Below the pieces are notes generated by a model. That model made no database searches, was not told the DNA's origin, and worked only from the letters and a program-made list of their open reading frames with translations. Shown piece by piece: positions 1 through 6,518 of a DNA stretch of 7,638 bases. Within the stretch, counting starts at the first letter, position 1. Each line of letters starts with the position of its first letter. Both the position numbers and the translations under genes were made by a program. The DNA is from Planctomycetota bacterium (lineage in GTDB: Bacteria; Planctomycetota; PLA2; JAEUHO01). The stretch is taken from NCBI GenBank assembly GCA_029213105.1, contig JARGNS010000170.1, positions 1 to 7,638 on the forward strand, written 5' to 3'.

Positions 1-201
1 GTACAGCCCGGGCGGGAGCGCGGCGAACGTGTAGGCGCCGTCGACGCCGGTGAGCGTGCTCCCCACGTTGACGTCGTCGGCCGTGCCCAGCATGGCATCC
101 GGCCCAGCCTCGATCAGGTCGACCTGAACGCCGACCAGTCCGACCTCGCCCACGTCCTGCACACCGTCGGCGTCCGTGTCGGTCCAGACCCGATCACCAA
201 T
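1..201 (-). repeat. R15: partial SdrD B-like unit cut by the window edge
   Basis: The first 67 residues of a further unit are present, up to LPPGLY. The calcium-type loop DTDADGVQDVGE and GTADDV are both intact. The frame is open at base 1, so the gene and probably the array continue. Confidence 0.85.
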
Positions 202-3200
202 GGCCCCCGTGAACTGGAAGCCCATGTCGATGGTGTCGAGTGTCGTCGCGACCGGCAACGTGACATCCAACGGCACGTTCGCCGTCGTGTTCTGCATGCC
301 GGCGGGCAGGGTGCCCGCCTCGGGAATCACGCGGTACGGGCCCGGCGGCAGCCCCGGCACCGTCCAATCGCCGTCCCCGGCCGTCACGGTCGAGCCGACG
401 ACCACGTCGTCGGCCGTGCCGAGCAGGCCGTCGGGCCCGGGGGCGCTGACGGTCACCGTCACACCGTTGAGTCCCGGCTCGCCCGGATCCTGGACGCCGT
501 CGCCGTCGAGGTCGTTCCACACGCGGTCCCCGAGCGTGCTCGTGACCTGGTAGCCGAAGTCCGCATCCGTCACGACCTGGGCTGTCCCGAGCATCACGTC
601 GAAGGGCAGATTGCCCGTGGTGGGCTGGAAGCCCGCGGGCAAGCCTGCCCCCGGAACCTCGACCCGGTAGAGGCCCGGCGGGAGGAACGCGAAGCCGTAC
701 GCGCCGTCGGCCCCGGTCGTGGTACTCCCGACAGCCACGTCGTCCGCCGTGCCGAGCAAGCCATCCACGCCGGCCTCGAACAGCGCCACCGTGACGCCGA
801 CCAAGCCGGCCTCGCCAAGGTCCTGGACGCCGTCGAAGTCGTCATCGGTCCAGACGCGATCGCCAATCGAGCTGGCGAACTGGAAGCCGAAGTCCGCCGT
901 GCTCAGGACCTCTCCCGCCGTCAGGGTGACGTCGAGCTGCGAACCGCCGGTCGTCGGCTGCAGGCCCGTCGTCAGCGTGCCAGTATCCACCACCACGCGG
1001 TAGTCCCCTGCAGGCAGATTGGAGAAGCCGTAGCTTCCGTCCATCGCCGTCGTCGTCGTGCCGAGCGTGACGTCGTCCGCCGTGCCGAACAGGCCATCCG
1101 CTCCGGGGCCCACGAGGGTGAGTCCCACTGCATCCAGCCCCGGCTCGCCGGGATCCTGCACGCCATCGGCGTTCGAGTCCCGCCAGAGGCGGTCGCCGAT
1201 CACGCCGGTGTGGCGGTAGCCGAAGTCGGCACTCGTCTCGGTGCCTGCGGCAGGCAGCGGGATGTCGAACGCCGCGTTCGCCGTGCTGAGAGCCGTCCCG
1301 GCCGGCAGCGTCGCGGTCACGGGGCTCACCCGGTACAGCCCGGGGGGCAGCTGCGCGAAGGTGTACGTGCCGTCGGCGGCCGTCGTCTCGTTGGGGAAGA
1401 CCGTGTCGTCGGCCGTACCGAGCAGGGCATCCGGGCCCGCCTCGCGCAGCGCCACCTGCACGCCGACGATGCCGAGCTCCCCCGGGTCCTCCACGCCATC
1501 GGCGTCGAGGTCGAAGTAGACGCGGTCCCCGATGGTGCCCGTGTGCTGGTAGCCGAAGTCCGCACGCGCCGTCGTGGGCGTCGTGGGAATCACCGTGTCG
1601 AACGGCTGGTTGCCCGTCGTCAGGTCCATGCCCGCCGGCACGGTGGCCGGGCGCACGAGCACCCGGTACATGCCCGGCGGCACGTGCTCGAAGCGGTAGT
1701 CCCCCGCGGGCCCGGAGGTCACCTGGGAGTCGACGAGCACGTCGTCGGCTGTCCCGAGCAGGCCATCGGGACCGGGGCCGAAGAGGTCGACCGCCACGGC
1801 CACGATGCCGGGCTCTCCGCCCTCGACGGTCCCGTCCTCATCGACGTCTTGCCAGACACTGCCTTCGATGACGGAGGGGTACTGGAAACCGAAGTCGGCA
1901 CCCGCGTCTCCTGCACCCGGAGCAAGCGTCGTGTCGTACGGCTGGTTGGCCGTCGTGAGCGTCATGCCGGCGGGCAGCGTGACGCCGTCCACCGTCACAC
2001 GGTAGACACCAGCCAGCAGGCTGCTGAAGAGGTAGGCCCCGTCGGCCCCCGTCGTCTGCGTCGGGAAGGTGATGTCGTCGGGCGTGCCGAGCGTGCCGTC
2101 GGGGCCGGCCTCGAGCAGGTCCACATCCACACCCACCAACCCGGGCTCACCCGGATCCTCGACGCCGTCGGCGTTCAGGTCGTGCCAGACGCGGTCGCCG
2201 ATGGCAGCCACCTGTCGGTAGCCGAAGTCCGTGTCGTCCCGCGTGCCCCCCGGGGGCAGGGTCACGACCTGGGTGCCGACCCCGCTGGTGGGCACGTAGC
2301 CCCCCGGCACGGTGGCGCCGTCGACCATGACGCAGTACGTGCCCCCCGGCAGGTTCTCGAACGCGAAGTTCCCCGCGGCGTTGGTCGTCGTGCTGCCGAG
2401 GTCCACGTCGTCGGCGCTGCCGCACATGCCGTCGGGTCCTGCATCCAGGAGACGCACCGTGACACCCGGCAAGCCAGGCTCGCCGACGTCCGGCACCCCA
2501 TCGCCATCGACGTCATCCCAGACGAGATCGCCGAGGCGCCCACTGTCGCGCAGACCAAAGTCCACGGTGGTGACGGCATCGCCGGGGTTCAGGACGAAGT
2601 CCGTGGGATCGGAGCCGCCGGTGACGACGAGCCCCGCCGGAACGGTGCCCGCGTCCAGCGCGATGCGGTAGTTGCCGGGCGGCAGCGAGCCGAACGCGTA
2701 GGTGCCATCCACGCCCGTGACGGACGAGGCCACGGCCACATCGTCAGCAGTGCCGTGCGTGCCGTCCGGGCCGGCCTCGGTCAGATCGAGGCCCACGCCC
2801 GAGATGCCGGGCTCGCCGGCATCCTGGAGGCCATCTCCATCGACGTCGTTCCAGACGCGATCGCCTACGGAGGCCGAGCGCCAGAAGCCGAAGTCTGCAT
2901 TCGTCACGGTGGCGCCCTGGCCCAGCATGACGTCGAGCGGATCATTCCCGGTGGTAAGCATGAAGCCCGCCGGGGCCGTCCCCTGATCCACGTTCACGCG
3001 GTAGAGGCCGGCAGGCAGAACACCAAAGCCGTAGACCCCGGCGGCATCGCTCGTGTCGCTGCCGATGACGACGTCATCGAGCGTGCCCAGCAGGCCGTCC
3101 GGCCCCGCCTCGGTGAGATCGACGCGCACGCCGCCCAAGCCGGGCTCCCCGGCGTCCTGCAAGCCATCGCCGTCCAGGTCATCGAAGACCCGATCGCCAA

Positions 3201-6200
3201 TCGAAGCCGGAGCCCAGAAGCCGAAGTCGGCGTCCGTGACCGTCTCGCCCGCAGCCAGCACGCGATCCAGGGGCTCGTTGCCCGAGGTGAGGACGTAGCC
3301 GGCCGGCAGCGTCCCGCCGTCCACGTCGACCCGCACCGGGCCCGGCGCCAGGCCCGCGAAGCCGTAGGTGCCATCCGCCGCGGTGGTAGTCGAGAGCAGT
3401 ACGACATCGTCGGCGGTGCCGAGCGTGCCATCCGCACCCGGGCCTAGCAGATCGACGTCGACGCCACCGAGCCCCGGCTCCCCTGCATCCTGTACACCAT
3501 CGCCGTCGAGGTCGTCCCACAGGCGATCGCCGATCGAAGCCGCGGCCCAGAAGCCGAAGTCCCCATCGTTGAAGTCCTGGCTTCCGGCGAGGATCACATC
3601 GAGCGGCTCGTTGCCGGTGGAGAGACCGAAGCCGGCGGGCAGCGTGCCCTCGACCACGTCCACGCGGTACCGCCCCGCGGGAAGTGCGGTGAAGTCGTAG
3701 CTGCCATCGGCAGCCGTGGTGCGCGTCGCCGCCGTCACGTCATCGGCCGTGCCGAACACGCCATCGGGACCGGGCGTCAACAGGTTCAACTGCACACCGC
3801 CCAGTCCGGCCTCGCCCGCCTCATCGAGTCCGTCGCCATCGAGGTCGTTCCAGACGCGATCGCCGATCGTGGCGTCATCCTGCTTGAACCCGAAGTCGGC
3901 GTCCGTGAAGTCGTCGCCCTGGGCCAGGGTGATGTCCAGCGGATCGTTGCCACTGGTCGGCGTCGTGATGCCCGCCGGCAGGGTCGTGGTGTCGACGTCC
4001 ACGCGGTAGACGTCGGGGATCAACCCGGGGAAGCTGTACGAACCATCCGCCGCGGTCGTCTGCGCCGGGAAGTGCAGGTCGTCCGCCGTGCCGAGGATGC
4101 CGTCCGTGCCGGCTCCCACGAGCGTGACGCGCACGCCCGCGAGCCCCGGCTCGCCGGGCTCCTGCAAGCCGTCGCCATCCAGGTCGTTCCAGAGGCGATC
4201 ACCGATCGACGCATTCCCCACGTAGCCGAAGTCGGCCAGTTCGTAGAACTGCCCTTGCCGGAGGAAGCCCCGAATCGGGTTGGCGCCGGTGGTGAGCGTG
4301 GTGCCCGTCGGCGTGGTGGCCGCGTTGACGGTGACGGCGTACGCACCGGGAACGAGCCCGCCGAACTCGTAGGCCCCCTGGGCGCCGGTCACGGTCGTAG
4401 CCACGGCCACGTCATCCGCGGTCCCGAAGAAGCCATCCGGCCCGGGCGCTGACAGATCCACGGTGACGCCGGCGAGCCCCGGCTCATCCGGATCGACCAG
4501 GCCGTCGCCGTTCACGTCCAACCACACCAGGTCACCCACGCGAGCGGGGAACTGATAGCCGAAGTCGGCGCCGAGGTCGTTGCTACCCGCGGCGACCGTA
4601 GCGGCGTACGGCTCGTTGCCGGTGGTCAGGGTCGAAGCGGGCGGCAGGGTCGACTCGTCGACGTCCAGGCAGTAGCCCGCGTCGGGCAGGCTGGCGAAGT
4701 AGTAGTACCCCCCGCCGTCGGTGGTCGTGGTCTGCAGGACCACGTCGTCGGGCGTCCCGCAGGTGCCGTCCGGCCCCGGATCGACGAGGTTGACGGTCAC
4801 GTCGCGCAGGCCCGGATCGGTGATGTCCTGGACGCCGTCGCCATCCACATCGAGGAAGATCGTGTCGCCCAGGGTGCCGACCGCACCGGTCTTGACGAAG
4901 TCCAGGCCCGAGACGGTGTTGCCGAAGCCCGTCACGCTCACGGGCTGCACATCCGCCTGGCTCAGAACGAAGTCGGCCGGGAGAGTATCGCTCTTCACCG
5001 TGATGACGTAGTCGCCCGTGGACGCCACGCCGAAGCAGTAGTCCCCCGCGGCGTCGGTCGTGGTGCTGGCCAAGGCGATATCCGTCTCGGCGTCGAGCAC
5101 GTCGTTGTTCGCGACGTCACGCCAGAGCACGAGCGTCACGTTGGGCACGCCGAGCTCGCCGCCGTCCTGCACGGCGTTGCCGTTGTCGTCGCACCAGACC
5201 CGTCCGCAGAACTCGTTCAGGTCCGCGGTCAGGAAGGCCATCGATTCGAAGTCGAAGCCGCCCACGGTCAGTGGACGGCGGTCGTACGCCAGACCTGCCA
5301 CCCGGTCGATCGAAAAGACCGAGTCGTCGTTGGACGAGCCATCGGGGGCGTTGTTCGAGGTGTTGCCCGAGACCCCCCACATGGTCGAGTCGTTGTAGAA
5401 GGCAAAGCCCTCCATGTCCTCGACGCCAAGCACGCCCACGTCGCTCGAAATGCCCGTGAACTTGTCGATGCGCACCAGCCGATCGGCCCGGCCGCCCCCG
5501 TTGGCGATGCCGTAGAGCTGGCCGTCGTACGGATCGATCGCAATGTCGTCGATGTCCTCGTTGCCCGGCTCCACGGCCGGCACCCGGAAGTAGTCGTACA
5601 CCGTGGCACCGATCTGGAACGCGCCGCGCACGATGAAGCCGGTCGCGACATCGAACTGGAAGAGGATGTCCGCCCCGCCCACGCGGGCCACGCCGTAGCC
5701 GCGCCCGGTGTTGGGATCGAAACTCACGCTGTCGATGTCACTGAGGGTGTCGGGTCGAACGGTCTCGGGATTGCGGGCACTATCCAGCCCCACGAGGCGC
5801 GCGCCGTTGCCGTCATCCCAAACGTCCTTGTTCACGAGCTGCGTCCACGCACCGGTCGTGAGGTTGACGGTCCCCAGCCGATCCCTGTCGAACGCGTACA
5901 GCGTGTCGTTGCCGGGCCAGAAGGCCGCCCCCTCGATGTTGTCCGTGCCCGTGCCCGTACCGATGGCCGACTGGGCGTTCTGCGGAACCGGCAGCGTGAT
6001 GTCGACGCTGTAGAGCTGGTCGTTGCCACCCGCGCCGCCGCCGCCATCGGCGATGACGTACCAGCCGGGCGTCGAGTGGGCGGCGGGGCCCGCCGTCGGG
6101 AGATCCGCGCCCGCCTCCACGCGGCCCTCGGACGACGGGGTCTCGGCGGCGCTGCCGCAGCCCCCCGCCACGAGGCACACCGCGCCCACGGCCAGGATCG

Positions 6201-6225
6201 TTCGAAGGAAACCACGTGCGAGCAT
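1..6225 (-). CDS. Giant surface lipoprotein: propeller-like head plus SdrD B-like repeat array (3' end outside window)
   Basis: This frame starts at the ATG at 6225 and stays open for 2,075 codons to the window edge. The start is supported by a GGGAG ribosome-binding site seven bases upstream and by an immediate signal sequence. Residues 1-22 are a short basic and hydrophobic signal ending in AGG before Cys23, so a lipid-anchored protein is likely. Residues 24-54 look like a low-complexity linker. Residues about 55-338 contain recurring motifs of the type DxIDxxAFDP and LYxFD, typical of beta-propellers (NHL/YVTN-like); the exact family is not recognised. From residue 339 to the edge there are 16 SdrD B-like units of about 111 residues with calcium-loop motifs. 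In known proteins such domains form rigid extracellular stalks or adhesins. The protein is therefore inferred to be an exported stalk-like surface protein; ligand and true function are unknown. It is divergent from the porin gene at 6450. Very few TTA, CTA or TCA codons are used, as expected at high GC. Confidence 0.93.
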   Translation of the reverse strand, partial: MLARGFLRTILAVGAVCLVAGGCGSAAETPSSEGRVEAGADLPTAGPAAHSTPGWYVIADGGGGAGGNDQLYSVDITLPVPQNAQSAIGTGTGTDNIEGAAFWPGNDTLYAFDRDRLGTVNLTTGAWTQLVNKDVWDDGNGARLVGLDSARNPETVRPDTLSDIDSVSFDPNTGRGYGVARVGGADILFQFDVATGFIVRGAFQIGATVYDYFRVPAVEPGNEDIDDIAIDPYDGQLYGIANGGGRADRLVRIDKFTGISSDVGVLGVEDMEGFAFYNDSTMWGVSGNTSNNAPDGSSNDDSVFSIDRVAGLAYDRRPLTVGGFDFESMAFLTADLNEFCGRVWCDDNGNAVQDGGELGVPNVTLVLWRDVANNDVLDAETDIALASTTTDAAGDYCFGVASTGDYVITVKSDTLPADFVLSQADVQPVSVTGFGNTVSGLDFVKTGAVGTLGDTIFLDVDGDGVQDITDPGLRDVTVNLVDPGPDGTCGTPDDVVLQTTTTDGGGYYYFASLPDAGYCLDVDESTLPPASTLTTGNEPYAATVAAGSNDLGADFGYQFPARVGDLVWLDVNGDGLVDPDEPGLAGVTVDLSAPGPDGFFGTADDVAVATTVTGAQGAYEFGGLVPGAYAVTVNAATTPTGTTLTTGANPIRGFLRQGQFYELADFGYVGNASIGDRLWNDLDGDGLQEPGEPGLAGVRVTLVGAGTDGILGTADDLHFPAQTTAADGSYSFPGLIPDVYRVDVDTTTLPAGITTPTSGNDPLDITLAQGDDFTDADFGFKQDDATIGDRVWNDLDGDGLDEAGEAGLGGVQLNLLTPGPDGVFGTADDVTAATRTTAADGSYDFTALPAGRYRVDVVEGTLPAGFGLSTGNEPLDVILAGSQDFNDGDFGFWAAASIGDRLWDDLDGDGVQDAGEPGLGGVDVDLLGPGADGTLGTADDVVLLSTTTAADGTYGFAGLAPGPVRVDVDGGTLPAGYVLTSGNEPLDRVLAAGETVTDADFGFWAPASIGDRVFDDLDGDGLQDAGEPGLGGVRVDLTEAGPDGLLGTLDDVVIGSDTSDAAGVYGFGVLPAGLYRVNVDQGTAPAGFMLTTGNDPLDVMLGQGATVTNADFGFWRSASVGDRVWNDVDGDGLQDAGEPGISGVGLDLTEAGPDGTHGTADDVAVASSVTGVDGTYAFGSLPPGNYRIALDAGTVPAGLVVTGGSDPTDFVLNPGDAVTTVDFGLRDSGRLGDLVWDDVDGDGVPDVGEPGLPGVTVRLLDAGPDGMCGSADDVDLGSTTTNAAGNFAFENLPGGTYCVMVDGATVPGGYVPTSGVGTQVVTLPPGGTRDDTDFGYRQVAAIGDRVWHDLNADGVEDPGEPGLVGVDVDLLEAGPDGTLGTPDDITFPTQTTGADGAYLFSSLLAGVYRVTVDGVTLPAGMTLTTANQPYDTTLAPGAGDAGADFGFQYPSVIEGSVWQDVDEDGTVEGGEPGIVAVAVDLFGPGPDGLLGTADDVLVDSQVTSGPAGDYRFEHVPPGMYRVLVRPATVPAGMDLTTGNQPFDTVIPTTPTTARADFGYQHTGTIGDRVYFDLDADGVEDPGELGIVGVQVALREAGPDALLGTADDTVFPNETTAADGTYTFAQLPPGLYRVSPVTATLPAGTALSTANAAFDIPLPAAGTETSADFGYRHTGVIGDRLWRDSNADGVQDPGEPGLDAVGLTLVGPGADGLFGTADDVTLGTTTTAMDGSYGFSNLPAGDYRVVVDTGTLTTGLQPTTGGSQLDVTLTAGEVLSTADFGFQFASSIGDRVWTDDDFDGVQDLGEAGLVGVTVALFEAGVDGLLGTADDVAVGSTTTGADGAYGFAFLPPGLYRVEVPGAGLPAGFQPTTGNLPFDVMLGTAQVVTDADFGYQVTSTLGDRVWNDLDGDGVQDPGEPGLNGVTVTVSAPGPDGLLGTADDVVVGSTVTAGDGDWTVPGLPPGPYRVIPEAGTLPAGMQNTTANVPLDVTLPVATTLDTIDMGFQFTGAIGDRVWTDTDADGVQDVGEVGLVGVQVDLIEAGPDAMLGTADDVNVGSTLTGVDGAYTFAALPPGLY
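1534..1869 (-). repeat. R10: deviant unit (IEGSVW opening, one-residue insertion)
   Basis: The opening GD is replaced (IEGSVW), the loop is DVDEDGTVEGGE with Glu at position 9, and one residue is inserted in the middle turn (TSGPAGDYRF against TGADGAYGF). Fold hallmarks PGMYRV, TVPAG, TTGN and ADFGY are retained, so this is a diverged rather than a broken unit. Confidence 0.75.
2203..2535 (-). repeat. R8: SdrD B-like unit with the same cysteine pair as R1
   Basis: This is a 111-residue unit with loop DVDGDGVPDVGE. It has cysteines at unit positions 38 (DGMCGSADD, residue 1268) and 68 (GTYCVMV, residue 1298), identical in register to R1 seven units away. No unit between them has a cysteine. 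Confidence 0.8.
3868..4206 (-). repeat. R3: 113-residue unit with two single-residue insertions
   Basis: Aligned with R5, this unit has one extra residue after LPAG (ITTPTSGN against YVLTSGN) and one extra at the C-terminal linker (GFKQDDAT against GFWAPAS). Its EF-hand-like loop has Glu at position 9 (DLDGDGLQEPGE). The unit otherwise matches its neighbours. Confidence 0.8.
4540..4872 (-). repeat. R1: SdrD B-like unit with a cysteine pair
   Basis: This is a 111-residue unit with Phe in place of the conserved Trp (DTIFLD) and a loop ending in Asp rather than Glu (DVDGDGVQDITD). Cysteines occur at unit positions 38 (DGTCGTPDD, residue 489) and 68 (AGYCLDV, residue 519). Only R8 has cysteines at these same two positions. 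Confidence 0.8.
4873..5211 (-). repeat. R0: divergent first SdrD B-like unit at the head-stalk junction
   Basis: This unit opens with CGRVWC instead of IGDRVW. Its loop DDNGNAVQDGGE has Asn at positions 3 and 5 and Ala at 6. It lacks the AGPDGLLGTADDV segment, having a longer Asn/Asp-rich stretch (residues 370-382) in its place. It ends in GLDFVKTGAVGT rather than ADFGF. It carries three cysteines (340, 345, 397). It is best read as an old, specialised cap joining the propeller to the regular array. Confidence 0.75.
5212..6063 (-). other. Beta-propeller-like N-terminal head domain (about residues 55-338)
   Basis: A blade-like motif recurs five times in this region: IEGAAFWP at residue 97, IDSVSFDP at 164, IDDIAIDP at 225, MEGFAFYN at 271 and FESMAFL at 326. 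Each follows an Asp-rich turn, and several are followed by an LYxFD or LYGIA strand. Spacing is 46-67 residues, about the size of propeller blades. The stretch contains no cysteines. Propellers of this kind bind ligands or partner proteins outside the cell. The specific Pfam family is not identified, and five visible motifs leave the blade count uncertain. Confidence 0.6.
6160..6225 (-). other. Lipoprotein-type signal peptide (residues 1-22, Cys23 next)
   Basis: The N-terminus has two arginines (R4, R8), a hydrophobic core (residues 9-19, ILAVGAVCLV) and AGG directly before Cys23, whose codon is at 6157-6159. The hydrophobic residues followed by Gly-Gly-Cys resemble a lipobox, although Ala at -3 is less usual than Leu. 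If used, signal peptidase II would cleave before Cys23 and the protein would be acylated there. Serine, alanine and a glutamate follow (GSAAE), so there is no Asp at +2 that would clearly signal inner-membrane retention by the enterobacterial rule. A standard signal peptidase I site cannot be excluded. Confidence 0.75.
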
Positions 6226-6232
6226 GCTGCCA

Positions 6233-6237
6233 CTCCC
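6233..6237 (-). promoter_or_regulatory. Ribosome-binding site for the giant lipoprotein gene
   Basis: On the minus strand GGGAG lies seven bases before the ATG at 6225. This is a good Shine-Dalgarno match at good spacing and supports this start over other in-frame codons. Confidence 0.75.
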
Positions 6238-6361
6238 AGGCACTGCCTCTCGTGTTCACGCAAATGGACACGGCAGGCAACGTCGTTATCGGCATCCCCC
6301 CCCTGCGGGATGAGCCAAACCGCCCCCCCGGCGGGCGCCCAGGGCGGGTTCGGTATCGTTC

Positions 6362-6368
6362 CTGTCAC
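6362..6368 (+). promoter_or_regulatory. Possible Pho-box half site (CTGTCAC) upstream of the porin
   Basis: CTGTCAC matches the seven-base conserved half of the PhoB operator (CTGTCAY), 81 bases before the porin start. The windows 11 bases before and after it match only three of seven positions each, so a full tandem box is not present. The link to a Porin_O_P-type gene makes it worth noting, but it may be chance. Confidence 0.25.
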
Positions 6369-6380
6369 GGCCCTTGAAAT

Positions 6381-6400
6381 GGAACTTGCGGGAACTCGCG
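6381..6400 (+). repeat. Tandem decamer repeat upstream of the porin
   Basis: GGAACTTGCG is followed directly by GGAACTCGCG, nine of ten bases identical and one helical turn apart. The first copy also matches the GGAACTT -35 element of RpoE-type ECF sigma promoters, but no matching -10 lies 16-17 bases downstream. A third GGAAC occurs at 6428. It could be a regulator-binding repeat; function is unproven. Confidence 0.4.
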
Positions 6401-6401
6401 C

Positions 6402-6420
6402 GCCCCGGGTACTCCGGGGC
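6402..6420 (+). other. Hairpin-forming inverted repeat 5' of the porin
   Basis: GCCCCGG (6402-6408) and CCGGGGC (6414-6420) form a perfect 7-bp GC-only stem with loop GTACT. It ends 29 bases before the porin ATG and 17 bases before the ribosome-binding site, so it could be an operator or a 5' leader stem. There is no U-tract, so it is not a standard terminator. Confidence 0.45.
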
Positions 6421-6437
6421 CTGCGGGGGAACCGCTC

Positions 6438-6442
6438 GGGAG
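6438..6442 (+). promoter_or_regulatory. Ribosome-binding site for the porin gene
   Basis: GGGAG sits seven bases before the ATG at 6450. Sequence and spacing are identical to those of the divergent lipoprotein gene, and this supports the chosen start. Confidence 0.75.
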
Positions 6443-6449
6443 TCGGACC

Positions 6450-6518
6450 ATGCGCTACGGAGGCCTGTTCGTTGGGGTTTTGGGGGCCCTTCTGGCCTGC
6501 GCGCCCCCGGCCTGGGCC
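6450..6518 (+). other. Signal peptide of the porin (residues 1-23)
   Basis: Arg2, a hydrophobic core LFVGVLGALLACA and an AWA cleavage motif before Glu24 give a good signal peptidase I site. LLAC at residues 14-17 also satisfies a relaxed lipobox, but a barrel protein would be expected to use the AWA site. Confidence 0.8.

Larger units (their letters stand above)
1..5211 (-). repeat. Tandem array of 16 SdrD B-like domain units (R0-R15, 333-base period)
   Basis: Measured at the residue before the GD or equivalent of the IGDRVW motif, units begin on the minus strand at 5211, 4872, 4539, 4206, 3867, 3534, 3201, 2868, 2535, 2202, 1869, 1533, 1200, 867, 534 and 201. Twelve of the fifteen spacings are exactly 333 bases (111 residues). 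The exceptions are R0 (339), R3 (339) and R10 (336). A typical unit reads in order: IGDRVW; a 12-residue EF-hand-like loop such as DLDGDGVQDPGE; PGLxGVxVxL; AGPDGLLGTADDV; a Thr-rich strand; ADGxYxFxxLPPGxYRV; TLPAG; TGNxPxD; and ADFGF at the end. These are hallmarks of SdrD B-like domains known from staphylococcal Sdr proteins and from many large environmental bacterial proteins. The array continues past the left edge, so total copy number is unknown. Confidence 0.92.
6226..6449. promoter_or_regulatory. Divergent intergenic region between the lipoprotein and porin genes
   Basis: These 224 bases separate two divergently transcribed genes and must hold both promoters. It contains C runs of 8 (6296-6303) and 7 (6323-6329), and several short inverted repeats. 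Among these is an imperfect one with AACCGCCC near 6318 facing GGGCGGGTT ending at 6350. No convincing paired -35/-10 of the sigma-70 type was found on either strand. Sigma-54 spacing was also tested on the TGGC motif facing the lipoprotein gene and did not fit. Confidence 0.7.

Noticed and set aside
1210..3447. A 745-codon open frame on the plus strand, antisense to the repeat array
   Set aside because: It is in exact codon register with the minus-strand gene, so it is open simply because that gene uses no TTA, CTA or TCA codons in this stretch; it ends where the gene has one CTA Leu codon (3445-3447). Its product is Arg/Val/Gly-rich with no domain, and the minus strand shows clear family motifs.
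1..5211. The regular repeats as a CRISPR array or DNA satellite
   Set aside because: The 333-base period keeps reading frame, sequence differs between units mainly in ways that preserve protein motifs, and there are no short identical repeats separated by unique spacers.
176..5398. Numerous Ser/Pro/Thr-rich plus-strand open frames of 60-125 codons with similar sequence to each other
   Set aside because: They are shadows of the repeat units, which is why they resemble each other and recur near 333 bases. None has a consistent ribosome-binding site.
6304..6318. Possible sigma-54 promoter facing the lipoprotein gene (TGGCTC then GC)
   Set aside because: The GG and GC pairs are ten bases apart, not the required twelve, and the TTGC part is missing.
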